From contig CAVRVO010000026.1 of NCBI GenBank assembly GCA_963724625.1, positions 1 through 64,000 of the forward strand: a stretch of 64,000 nt of DNA. The letters are read 5' to 3'. This DNA is from DATBVX01 sp963724625. Its GTDB lineage: Bacteria > Pseudomonadota > Gammaproteobacteria > Steroidobacterales > Steroidobacteraceae. How positions within the stretch are numbered: position 1 is the stretch's first letter; the number at the start of each line of letters is the position of its first letter. A model generated the notes under the pieces. It did no database searches and was not told the DNA's origin. It was given only the letters and a program-made list of their open reading frames with translations. The position numbers were made by a program, and so were the translations under genes. Positions 10,454-17,433 of this stretch are shown here, piece by piece.

Positions 10454-11416
10454 TCAGGATGGCGGCGTCGCTTCAGCCATCCGCTGGATGCGGAGCGCAC
10501 ACCTGGAAAGCGCTTCACGCAATTCCAATGGGCGGCGGATCTCGAAGTCAAACGGCAGGCGTGACAGCTCGCGAGCGAACCACTCCAGGTTGTCCGCCTG
10601 TGCGCGCAAGAGCACGCCTTCGCTCAGCTGCTCCAGGATTCCGAGGGATGAAAACAGTTCACGCTGTGCGACCTCCAGCTCGGTCTTGAGCAGCACCTCG
10701 ATCGCGTGTGCGCGCGGCATCGTCGCGATTGAAAACGCGAGATGTCCCAACGCATCGAAGTCATCCGGCCGCGTGAATCCAGTTTCGAGCGCGCGAACCG
10801 ACTGCACCCGATCGAGCCGAAACGATCGCAGGCCGCCCCGCAGGTGACACATCCCTACGACGTACCAGCGACCGCCGCGGAAGGCGAGCCCGAAGGGATC
10901 GAACTCACGTTCCGTCTCGTCGCGTTGCGCGGCGCGATAGCGCATGGCCACACGTTTCCGCGCTTGTGCGGCGGCGCTCAGCGCCATCAGCGCGTCGTTT
11001 CCAGCAGATGTTGAGTGGCGAGACAGATCCAGCGCCACGGTTTCGTCGATCGCGCGAACCCGCCGCTTGAGATTCGCGGGCATGACGCGCTCCAGTTTCG
11101 CCTGTGCGCTGGCCACGGCCGGAGCCGCGCCGGAAAGCGCCAGGCTACGTGCGGCGAGCAGCCCAACTGACAAGGCCAGCGCTTCCTCGTCCGTGAACAT
11201 CATCGGCGGCAGCTTGTAGCCCGCGACGAGCATGTACGCGCCATAGCGTCCGCGCTCGGTCGTGATCGGCACACCGATCTCCTCCAACCGCGCGATGTAG
11301 CGACGCAGGGTGCGCGCATCCACCTTCATTCGCCGCGCGAGTTCCGCACCGCTCATGCGACCGTGGGTCTGCAGCAGCTCGAGCACGCCGAGCACGCGTG
11401 TGGTGGGGTGATACAT
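10454..11416 (-). CDS. WYL-domain transcriptional regulator (YafY family)
   Basis: DNA-binding regulator of about 320 residues. An N-terminal winged helix (residues about 5-60, with MSGAELARRMKVDARTLRRY as the recognition region) is followed by a WYL domain around residues 140-210 and a C-terminal WCX-like region. WYL domains sense ligands, often nucleotides or nucleic acid. I start at the ATG at 11416 (MYHPTTRVL), the usual start in this family, rather than the GTG at 11425. It is transcribed away from a secreted-protein and exporter pair, and a perfect palindrome lies in the shared gap, so it probably controls itself and that pair. The inducer is unknown. Confidence 0.85.
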   Translation of the reverse strand: MYHPTTRVLGVLELLQTHGRMSGAELARRMKVDARTLRRYIARLEEIGVPITTERGRYGAYMLVAGYKLPPMMFTDEEALALSVGLLAARSLALSGAAPAVASAQAKLERVMPANLKRRVRAIDETVALDLSRHSTSAGNDALMALSAAAQARKRVAMRYRAAQRDETEREFDPFGLAFRGGRWYVVGMCHLRGGLRSFRLDRVQSVRALETGFTRPDDFDALGHLAFSIATMPRAHAIEVLLKTELEVAQRELFSSLGILEQLSEGVLLRAQADNLEWFARELSRLPFDFEIRRPLELREALSRCALRIQRMAEATPPS

Positions 11417-11440
11417 AGAGTGCACATGGTACGCTGAATC

Positions 11441-11457
11441 AGGGCGGTTTACGCCCT
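11441..11457. promoter_or_regulatory. Candidate operator palindrome in the WYL divergent promoter
   Basis: AGGGCG, five bases, CGCCCT: a perfect 6-base inverted repeat 25 bases upstream of the regulator ATG and 60 bases upstream of the divergent gene. Its place between two divergent starts fits an operator for the WYL regulator. Assignment is inference. Confidence 0.45.
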
Positions 11458-11516
11458 AAATAAGGACTAGGATTTGCGCCATCAGGATTGCGTTGAATCA
11501 CGAGGAGCGAAACGCC

Positions 11517-12125
11517 ATGCGCATCTCTCGAACGAACATCGCGCCGCTTGTTCTAACGCTCGGACTCATACCTTCGCTCGGGGGCGCCGAAAACGTCCGA
11601 GCCGAGTGGCTTCTCGCAGTCAATCAAGCTCGGCAGAGCGGGGATCAGGCTCACGGGTTCGATTTCCTCGAGGGACGCTGGCAGATCCACAATCGCCGGC
11701 TGGTTAAGCGCTTAGAGGGGTCAAATGAATGGCAGGAATTCGAAGCGCATAGCGTGTGCAGCTCCCTCCCCGGCCAGCTCGGCAATCAGGACGAATATCG
11801 CACCGATTTCTGGCAAGGATTCGTGGGACTCAGCCTGCGCTTCTTCCATCCGCAGAGTGGTCGGTGGTCGATCTACTGGATCGACAATCGCGGCAGCGCG
11901 CTGCAGCCGCCAGTGATCGGCGCATTCGCGGGAGACGTTGGCATTTTCGAAGGATCCGATCAGTACCAGGGCCGGCCGATCCGCGTGCGCTTCACGTGGT
12001 CACGCGTCACGACGCGCCATCCGCGCTGGGAACAGGCGTTCTCCGTGGATGGTGGTAAGAGTTGGGAAACCAACTGGACGATGGACTTCACTCGAACTGA
12101 CGCCGCGGTCGCGAGCTCGCGGTAA
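11517..12125 (+). CDS. Secreted protein of unknown function, lipocalin/DUF1579-like
   Basis: Exported protein of about 202 residues. I chose the ATG at 11517 because GAGGAG lies nine bases upstream and the protein then begins with a clean signal peptide (MRISRTN, hydrophobic core, cleavage near residues 22-28). The mature part, with FDFLEGRWQIHNRRL near the start and a WSIYWIDNRG motif mid-way, resembles the beta-barrel DUF1579-type proteins that begin with an FxxGxW motif. No catalytic residues are recognised. Its stop abuts the ATG of the exporter gene, so the two are cotranscribed. It sits opposite the WYL regulator. Confidence 0.65.
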   Translation: MRISRTNIAPLVLTLGLIPSLGGAENVRAEWLLAVNQARQSGDQAHGFDFLEGRWQIHNRRLVKRLEGSNEWQEFEAHSVCSSLPGQLGNQDEYRTDFWQGFVGLSLRFFHPQSGRWSIYWIDNRGSALQPPVIGAFAGDVGIFEGSDQYQGRPIRVRFTWSRVTTRHPRWEQAFSVDGGKSWETNWTMDFTRTDAAVASSR

Positions 12126-12761
12126 ATGGACCAGGCAGCTCACCTGTGGCTTTTCTTCGTTCTCGTGCTCGGCACGATGCTGCTGCCCGGACTCGACATG
12201 GCGTTCATTCTCGCGAGCGCACTTACCGGCGGGCGAAAGTCAGGACTCACTGCTGTCGCCGGCATCATGACCGGAGGGGTCTGTCACGTCGCGATGGGGG
12301 CCACCGGACTCGCGGTGCTGCTCAAGCTTTTTCCGTCCGCGTTCAATGTTCTGCTGTTGGTCGGCGCCCTGTATGTGGCCTGGATCGGCATTTCCTTGCT
12401 GCGCAGCCGTACGTCGTTCAGCGCGGCTTCCAAGTCTTCACCGCGCTCCCTGTCAGCCACGTTCCGCCAAGGTGTGCTCACCAGCCTGCTGAACCCGAAG
12501 GCGTACGTCTTCATGCTCGCCATCTTCCCGCAGTTCTTCCGCCCCGAGTACGGATCGCTCTGGGTGCAGGCGGCTGTGCTCTGGTTGATCATCGCGGTGA
12601 CGCAGGCAGTCGTCTACGGAGTTGTGGCATTGCTCGCTTCACAGGCGCGCGGCTGGCTCGAGACCAATCCCGCGGTCAACTCAGTGCTGGCGCGCAGCGT
12701 GGGCGTAATGCTGGTGCTCGCCGCGATGTTCACGGGGTATGAAGGATGGCATCGCTTCTGA
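12126..12761 (+). CDS. LysE/RhtB family amino-acid exporter
   Basis: Inner-membrane exporter of 211 residues, a usual length for the LysE/RhtB family. It has six hydrophobic segments, the N-terminal GTMLLPGLDMAFILASAL stretch (the family PGP region, here PGL), a GxxxG-rich second segment, and the TSLLNPKAYVFML signature near residues 118-130. The start codon directly follows the stop of the secreted-protein gene. Family members export amino acids or small amines; substrate is unknown here. Confidence 0.87.
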   Translation: MDQAAHLWLFFVLVLGTMLLPGLDMAFILASALTGGRKSGLTAVAGIMTGGVCHVAMGATGLAVLLKLFPSAFNVLLLVGALYVAWIGISLLRSRTSFSAASKSSPRSLSATFRQGVLTSLLNPKAYVFMLAIFPQFFRPEYGSLWVQAAVLWLIIAVTQAVVYGVVALLASQARGWLETNPAVNSVLARSVGVMLVLAAMFTGYEGWHRF

Positions 12762-12772
12762 GCATGGTTCTT

Positions 12773-13381
12773 TCATCTGACCGAAGCCGCACCAGGTCGG
12801 CGCGGCGGGCGTCGCAGGTGCGCGTGCAGCTTGGGCAGGTTCGAATCGCGGACCTGGTCGCGCTCCACGTCCTTGAGGACCCGATGCAACCACTTGCGAT
12901 CGAGTTCGCGCTGAGCTGCCAGGTGGTCGAGGAGATGCCGCACTCCGGTGCCGGCGTACTTGCCGATCCGTCGCCGGACGACGCGTGCCTCCTGTAATGC
13001 GATCTCCTGCCGCTTGAGCCGCGCCCGCAGTGCGGCCGCAACCGCCGGCAGATCGGCCAAGTGCAGGAATAGCAAGGCAGAATAGAGCGTTCCCGCGACC
13101 GACCCCTCCGCGGTGAAATGCTCCATCAGCAGCTGCCGAAACCGCGCCCGGCCGCCGCGCGTGATGCGGTAAATCGTGCGCGCGCCACCGCGTGCCACTT
13201 TTTCGGTGCCATGCACTTCGATGTGGCCCGCCGCGGCCAGCTGACGGACGCAGTAGTACAACGTACCCACATCGACGTCGGTGTAGCACTCGACCAGCGC
13301 CGCCTTGAGGCGGCGACGGATCTCGTAGGGGTGCATGGCGCCGCGATGCAGCGCACCCAGTACCAGGAGTTGCGCTTTCAT
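12773..13381 (-). CDS. PadR family transcriptional regulator
   Basis: Repressor of about 202 residues. From the ATG at 13381 it begins MKAQLLVLGALHRGAMHPYEIRRRLK, the classic PadR winged-helix start, with a second helix pair containing DVGTLYYCVRQLAAAGHIEV. A longer reading frame extends to 13561, but that part runs into the divergent efflux gene and its operator and lacks family similarity, so I rejected it. The C-terminal half (about residues 100-202) is Arg-rich and predicted helical, as in the dimerisation arm of PadR-s2-like members. It is divergent from the MFS pump with a 24-base palindrome between them. Confidence 0.85.
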   Translation of the reverse strand: MKAQLLVLGALHRGAMHPYEIRRRLKAALVECYTDVDVGTLYYCVRQLAAAGHIEVHGTEKVARGGARTIYRITRGGRARFRQLLMEHFTAEGSVAGTLYSALLFLHLADLPAVAAALRARLKRQEIALQEARVVRRRIGKYAGTGVRHLLDHLAAQRELDRKWLHRVLKDVERDQVRDSNLPKLHAHLRRPPRRPGAASVR

Positions 13382-13390
13382 AGTTTGATA

Positions 13391-13414
13391 ATAATAGTCT
13401 AATTTGACTATTAT
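13391..13414. promoter_or_regulatory. Candidate PadR operator: perfect 9-base inverted repeat
   Basis: ATAATAGTC, six-base spacer TAATTT, GACTATTAT. The palindrome begins 10 bases upstream of the padR start codon and ends 28 bases before the preferred start of the efflux gene. PadR operators are often AT-rich palindromes of this size (the ATGT/ACAT class differs in sequence). It stands out as an AT island in GC-rich DNA. Confidence 0.65.
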
Positions 13415-13442
13415 GGCGCGGATACGTCCCGGGAGTGATGCG

Positions 13443-14678
13443 ATGCCTGGCTCCGCTTCCAGCCGACGGGCAGTCCTCTTCATCTTCGTCACCGTGCTCA
13501 TCGACTCGATCGGCTTCGGCCTGATCCTGCCGGTGATGCCGCAGCTGATCGTCGAGCTCACTGGCCTGGGGCTCGGCAGCGCGGCGGCTTACGGTGGCTG
13601 GCTCGCCTTCGCCTATGCGGTCGTGCAGTTCTTCTGTGCCCCGGTGCTTGGCAACCTGAGCGATCGGTTCGGGCGTCGCCCCGTCCTGCTCGGCGCGCTC
13701 TTTGCGCTCGGGGTCGACTACCTGGTGATGGGCATTGCACCGACGATCGGCTGGCTCTTCCTGGGGCGCATCATCGCCGGTATCGCAGGCGCCTCCTTCA
13801 CACCAGCCTATGCCTACATAGCCGACATCAGTCCGCCGGAGAAACGCTCGCAGAACTTCGGCCTGGTGGGTGCGGCGTTCGGCATGGGTTTCATCATCGG
13901 TCCCGTGATCGGCGGGCTGGTCGGCACGCTTGGGCCGCGCGCGCCCTTTATCGCCGCTGCCGTCCTGGCACTGCTCAATACGGGGTTCGGCCTGATCGCG
14001 CTGCCCGAATCTCTGCCGCCTGAATCACGACGGCCATTTCAGTGGTCGCGTGCCAATCCACTCGGCACCTTGCTGCAGATCCGTCACTACCCGTCGGTCG
14101 CCTGGATGGCCGCAGCGGCGTTCTTTTGGCAGCTCGGCCATCAGGTGCTGCCAAACGTGTGGTCGTTCTACACCATCCTGAAATTCGGCTGGTCGACTGC
14201 CGCGGTGGGGTTTTCACTCGCAGTAGCGGGCGTAGTGATGGTGATCGGCCAAGGGTTCCTCACCCGGACGCTGATCCCGCGGCTCGGCGGGGATCGTCGG
14301 GCAGTCATCGTCGGCCTGCTCTTTGGCGCGATCACCTACGTTGGATACGCATCCGCTACTCAAGGCTGGATGATGTACGCCTCGCTGCTCGCCTGGTTGC
14401 CGGCCGCCCTCGCCTACCCCGCGATGAACGCCCTGATGTCTGGCCAGATTCCAGCGAGCGCGCAGGGAGAACTGCAGGGAGCAGTGGCAAGCCTTTACAG
14501 CTTGAGCTCCATCCTCGGCCCTCCCCTCATGACCGGACTCTTCGAACACTTCACGCGCGCCGACAGCATTTACCATTTCCCGGGTGCGCCATTTGCCGCA
14601 GCGGCAGCGCTCGTGCTCGTCAGCCTCGCCCTGCTCTTGAAGGGCCTGCGCCTGGCACCGGTAAAGACTTCCGGCTGA
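13443..14678 (+). CDS. MFS efflux transporter, TetA/multidrug-like
   Basis: Twelve-helix major facilitator of about 411 residues. Motif A (GNLSDRFGRRPVLL) sits between helices 2 and 3, helix 5 carries GPVIGG (motif C of the drug:H+ antiporters), and the overall match is to the TetA-like 12-helix group. I prefer the ATG at 13443, which has GGGAG seven bases upstream; the TTG at 13404 and ATG at 13413 overlap the operator. The divergent PadR regulator suggests drug- or phenolic-inducible efflux. Substrate is not predictable. Confidence 0.85.
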   Translation: MPGSASSRRAVLFIFVTVLIDSIGFGLILPVMPQLIVELTGLGLGSAAAYGGWLAFAYAVVQFFCAPVLGNLSDRFGRRPVLLGALFALGVDYLVMGIAPTIGWLFLGRIIAGIAGASFTPAYAYIADISPPEKRSQNFGLVGAAFGMGFIIGPVIGGLVGTLGPRAPFIAAAVLALLNTGFGLIALPESLPPESRRPFQWSRANPLGTLLQIRHYPSVAWMAAAAFFWQLGHQVLPNVWSFYTILKFGWSTAAVGFSLAVAGVVMVIGQGFLTRTLIPRLGGDRRAVIVGLLFGAITYVGYASATQGWMMYASLLAWLPAALAYPAMNALMSGQIPASAQGELQGAVASLYSLSSILGPPLMTGLFEHFTRADSIYHFPGAPFAAAAALVLVSLALLLKGLRLAPVKTSG

Positions 14679-14719
14679 GGTGTCGATTTCGGTCGAGATC
14701 ATTCGACTATTTCACGTTG

Positions 14720-14824
14720 ATGTCTCAGGCTGATCAACCCGGTCAGCCTGCGCGCGCGTCTCATAGTCGTCACAAGCACCACGATGACAACGACGCCAAG
14801 ATCAAGAAGCCGCGTCACCTATGA
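14720..14824 (+). CDS. Small His-rich basic protein, copy 1 (34 aa)
   Basis: A 34-codon ORF whose last 23 residues (RASHSRHKHHD, then a variable Asp/Asn, NDAKIKKP, and HL) are shared with a second 34-codon ORF 330 bases downstream. Its first 11 residues (MSQADQPGQPA) differ from copy 2. Both copies have exactly the same length and ATG start. Two of the four base changes in the shared block are silent and none shifts the frame, which supports coding on this strand. The stop codon sits inside a small hairpin (TCACCT-ATG-AGGTGA, 14815-14829). No convincing Shine-Dalgarno was found. The peptide is strongly basic and could bind metal or nucleic acid; the family was not recognised. Confidence 0.45.
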   Translation: MSQADQPGQPARASHSRHKHHDDNDAKIKKPRHL

Positions 14825-14833
14825 GGTGATCGG
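14752..14833 (+). repeat. 82-base direct repeat, copy 1
   Basis: The repeat covers the shared C-terminal coding block, stop codon and 3' hairpin of the small His-rich ORF. It differs from copy 2 (15082-15163) at four positions. The offset is 330 bases. Confidence 0.9.
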
Positions 14834-15049
14834 GGCTTGCGGGAGCGACGAGTGCGGAAGGCGACTTGCCGAGGTGCGATGACACATCGCGCACAGGGGC
14901 GCGCAAGCGTAAAGCACACACGAGGACAAAGCGATGACTGTGGTGATCTCAGGGGGCCGGCGAGCGCGCCGACGCTCATCGGGCTTGCCTCGGGGTTCGA
15001 AGCAGTAACGCTCGTGCGCATAGACAACGTACCGACGTTCGCGGCGACG

Positions 15050-15154
15050 ATGCCGGATGATCACATCACCGGCACCCAGCTGCGCGCGTCTCATAGTCGT
15101 CACAAGCACCACGACAACAACGACGCCAAGATCAAGAAGCCGCATCACCTGTGA
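15050..15154 (+). CDS. Small His-rich basic protein, copy 2 (34 aa)
   Basis: Second 34-codon ORF, with the same conserved end as copy 1 after an unrelated 11-residue start (MPDDHITGTQL). Relative to copy 1, Asp becomes Asn in the middle of the block and Arg becomes His near the end. The stop again lies inside the hairpin TCACCT-GTG-AGGTGA (15145-15159). The same frame is open back to a TTG at 14837, so a 105-residue form is formally possible. The equal length and ATG start of both copies make the short form more likely. Function unknown. Confidence 0.45.
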   Translation: MPDDHITGTQLRASHSRHKHHDNNDAKIKKPHHL

Positions 15155-15163
15155 GGTGATCGG
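15082..15163 (+). repeat. 82-base direct repeat, copy 2
   Basis: Copy 2 of the block at 14752-14833, with four substitutions and no indels. Sequence outside the repeat is unrelated in the two copies, so the repeat boundaries are sharp. Confidence 0.9.
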
Positions 15164-15192
15164 CCACTGATGCCCGCCATCAGTTCACGGCC

Positions 15193-15223
15193 GGCGCGGC
15201 AGCCGCAGTTCCTGCGGCTCGCC
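15193..15223 (+). terminator. Strong hairpin downstream of the small-ORF pair
   Basis: AGCCGCAG, loop TTC, CTGCGGCT form an 8-base stem; GGCG and CGCC can extend it past a bulge. Only a weak T-rich stretch (TCGTTCTC) follows, so it is a tentative terminator for the two small ORFs. The rest of 14825-15049 and 15160-15336 shows no gene I can support. Confidence 0.35.
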
Positions 15224-15336
15224 GGGCCGGTCGTTCTCTAGTCGCCCATTCCTTGCGACTTGCGCCTGAGATAGGCGTGTGCCTCACGACAGAGTCAAGT
15301 CAGGACGCCCGATGCGGGGCGCGAGAGGTAGACAAG

Positions 15337-15780
15337 ATGGGATCGCTCTTCAGGGCCGGCCTGGCAGTGGCGCTGCTCGGTGCGGCAGGTTTGCTCGCAT
15401 GCTCAGAGGTGCACGCCCAGGAGTGCAGCGCCCGCGCAATCACTTCATCGACGGCGGAGGTGTACGCAGGCCCGCCACGTTTCGCCCCCGGTGCCGGGTG
15501 GCAGGGCGTGCAGATCGAACGGCTGTCTCCGGGCGTGCCGATCTTCGTGTGCCAGGAACGGGCGCTGGAATTCGGCATGACAACCCAAATCTGGGTACAG
15601 ATCGGGTATCGGGCCACCGCTGGCGATTGGCGCCGTGGATGGATCTCCAAGGAGTCAGTGCGCATGGCTGTGCGCACTGACGGCCTGATGCAGCGTCTCT
15701 ACGCCGGTGTTCCACTCGAGAAGCGTTCAGTTCTGATGGTGGGCGGTGCTGGAATCGAACCAGCGACCCCTGTCGTGTGA
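15337..15780 (+). CDS. Secreted SH3-like domain protein whose end reads into a tRNA fragment
   Basis: Exported protein of about 147 residues. From the ATG at 15337 it has a signal peptide (GSLFRAGLAVALLGAAGLLAC, ending near HAQ). The mature part begins with ECSARAI and contains a bacterial SH3-like pattern: STAEVYAGPP, RLSPGVPIFVC, IWVQIGYR and GWISKESV. The last 14 residues (LMVGGAGIEPATPVV region) are simply the antisense reading of a tRNA-Val 3' end at 15737-15780. So the true original C-terminus was probably replaced or extended when that fragment was left here. Upstream in-frame codons to 15253 lack a better start. Confidence 0.6.
   Translation: MGSLFRAGLAVALLGAAGLLACSEVHAQECSARAITSSTAEVYAGPPRFAPGAGWQGVQIERLSPGVPIFVCQERALEFGMTTQIWVQIGYRATAGDWRRGWISKESVRMAVRTDGLMQRLYAGVPLEKRSVLMVGGAGIEPATPVV
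15737..15780 (-). other. Partial tRNA-Val(CAC) 3' end, candidate attachment site copy
   Basis: 44 bases match the 3' part of the intact tRNA-Val at 17224-17298 (T arm, acceptor strand and encoded CCA) with two mismatches. The match stops sharply inside the anticodon loop and there is no 5' half. The intact tRNA is 1.5 kb to the right with its 3' end facing this fragment. That is the arrangement left by an element that integrated at a tRNA 3' end. Confidence 0.7.
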
Positions 15781-15881
15781 GATAGTCTCAAGGACTCGAG
15801 CGCCTCGATTTCGCACGCGATCCCGTTTACGGTGCTCGCCCGTTCTGCGCGCGCACGCTGCCCCGATTCCCAAGCGAAGGC

Positions 15882-17171
15882 ATGAACTCGAATCAACCTC
15901 CACGTTGGGGCGCTATCGCGGTCCTCTTGCCTTCCGTGGCCTTGGCCTGGCCGGCAGACCCCCGGCCGGACAATGCCGAAACGACGGACCATTCGGCGAT
16001 GAACCACGCGATGTCCGGTATGTACGGTAGCTACACCATGAACCGTGAAGCCTCCGGCACGAGCTGGCAACCCGACTCGTCGGCTCATGAAGGCCTCCAC
16101 GAAATGCACGGCGACTGGATGACAACGATCCACGGATACGTCGATGCAATCTACGATCATCAGGGCGGACCGCGAGGCGACGTCAAGACATTCAGCGAGA
16201 GTATGTTGATGATGATTGGCCAACGCCGACTCGGGGTTGGAACGCTTGGTCTTCGCGGCATGGTGTCAGCCGATCCATTGATGGGAAAAGACGGTTATCC
16301 GCTGTTGTTACAGACGGGTGAGACAGCTGATGGCGAAACCCGCCTGATCGATCGTCAGCACCCCCATGATCTTTTCATGGAGCTGGCTGCGAGTTACAGC
16401 AAGCCGCTATCGGGCAAGAGCTCCATATTCGGCTATGTGGGCTTGCCGGGAGAGCCTGCGTTGGGCCCGCCGGTCTTCATGCACCGTTTTTCCGGCGAAG
16501 ACAATCCCGAAGCGCCGATCTCGCACCACTGGCTCGATTCGACCCACACCGCCAATGGTGTCGTAACTATCGGTTACATCTACGACGCGATAAAGCTCGA
16601 AGGATCAGCATTTCACGGTCGCGAGCCCGATGAAGACCGTTACGACATCGAAATCGGCAAGCTCGATTCCACATCGGTACGTTTTTCCTATAACCCAACG
16701 CCCCACTTGGCCCTTCAAGTGAGTCGCGGTCACATCGTGAGCCCCGAGGAACTGGAGCCGGACATCAACGTAGATCGCACCACCGCTTCGATCATCTACG
16801 AGCCGGATGTGGCGCCGACTCGCTGGCAGACTACGTTGGCATGGGGCCGCAATGCGCCCAGCACCGGCACGACAACCGATGCGTATCTCCTGGAATCCGC
16901 GTTGAGAGTCTCAAGAATTCACACAGTCTTCGCCCGGATCGAGTACGCGGAGAAAAACGAGCTCTTCGAAGCAGGATCGCCACTGGCGGAGCAAGTATTT
17001 GAAGTCGGAAAGCTCAGCGTCGGGTACGTATACGACATTCCTGTCGAGCGCCATTTCAGATTCGGTGTGGGCGGGCTGCTCAGCAAGTACTCCATACCGC
17101 GCGAGTTGCGCTCGACCTACGGCAGCGACCCCACCTCGTACATGATCTTCGCGCGCATGAAGATTCAGTAG
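15882..17171 (+). CDS. Met/His-rich outer-membrane beta-barrel-like protein, sole gene of the tRNA-Val islet
   Basis: Exported protein of 429 residues with a signal peptide (core AIAVLLPSVALA, cleavage near residue 24). A Met/His-rich stretch follows (HSAMNHAMSGMYGSYTM, about residues 42-60), typical of copper-handling proteins. The rest is rich in alternating aromatic/polar beta-strand patterns and ends SYMIFARMKIQ, as expected for an outer-membrane barrel. It contains RQHPHDLFMELA, a motif I associate with hypothetical proteins found near copper-resistance genes. It is the only gene between the partial and intact tRNA-Val copies. A role in copper tolerance is inference; no Cop or Cus genes are adjacent. 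Confidence 0.65.
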   Translation: MNSNQPPRWGAIAVLLPSVALAWPADPRPDNAETTDHSAMNHAMSGMYGSYTMNREASGTSWQPDSSAHEGLHEMHGDWMTTIHGYVDAIYDHQGGPRGDVKTFSESMLMMIGQRRLGVGTLGLRGMVSADPLMGKDGYPLLLQTGETADGETRLIDRQHPHDLFMELAASYSKPLSGKSSIFGYVGLPGEPALGPPVFMHRFSGEDNPEAPISHHWLDSTHTANGVVTIGYIYDAIKLEGSAFHGREPDEDRYDIEIGKLDSTSVRFSYNPTPHLALQVSRGHIVSPEELEPDINVDRTTASIIYEPDVAPTRWQTTLAWGRNAPSTGTTTDAYLLESALRVSRIHTVFARIEYAEKNELFEAGSPLAEQVFEVGKLSVGYVYDIPVERHFRFGVGGLLSKYSIPRELRSTYGSDPTSYMIFARMKIQ

Positions 17172-17223
17172 CCAGAAACGAGATAGCCGGGCGGACCGCG
17201 GCATTCGCTAGCTGGCGCTCGAT

Positions 17224-17298
17224 TGGTGGGCGGTGCTGGGATCGAACCAGCGACCCCTGCCGTGTGAAAGCAGTGCTCTACCGCTGAGCTAACCGCCC
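17224..17298 (-). tRNA. tRNA-Val (CAC)
   Basis: On the minus strand GGGCGGT pairs with ACCGCCC, the D arm reads TTAGCTCAGCGGTAGAGC, the anticodon loop TTCACAC presents CAC, the T arm has GGTTCGATCC, and CCA is encoded. The gene is 75 bases. Confidence 0.96.
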
Positions 17299-17433
17299 TT
17301 TTGGGGGCGCGTAGTTTAACCGGGCGGGTCGTGGGTTAGAAGTCATGAGGCGCTCTCGTAGCGCTGCCAAGAATGCCGCATGATTCGGCTGCTGGCTTAC
17401 ATGCCGGCGCGAAGTGTCTCGGCGGAGGCAATT

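Noticed and set aside
13382..13561. N-terminal extension of the PadR regulator
   Set aside because: It would run through the palindrome and the start of the efflux gene; the PadR fold begins exactly at ATG 13381.
14819..15148. Minus-strand 109-codon ORF across the small-peptide repeats
   Set aside because: It is antisense to the paired 34-codon ORFs, its start is lost in the other copy, and it has no recognisable feature beyond a Val-rich run created by the repeat.
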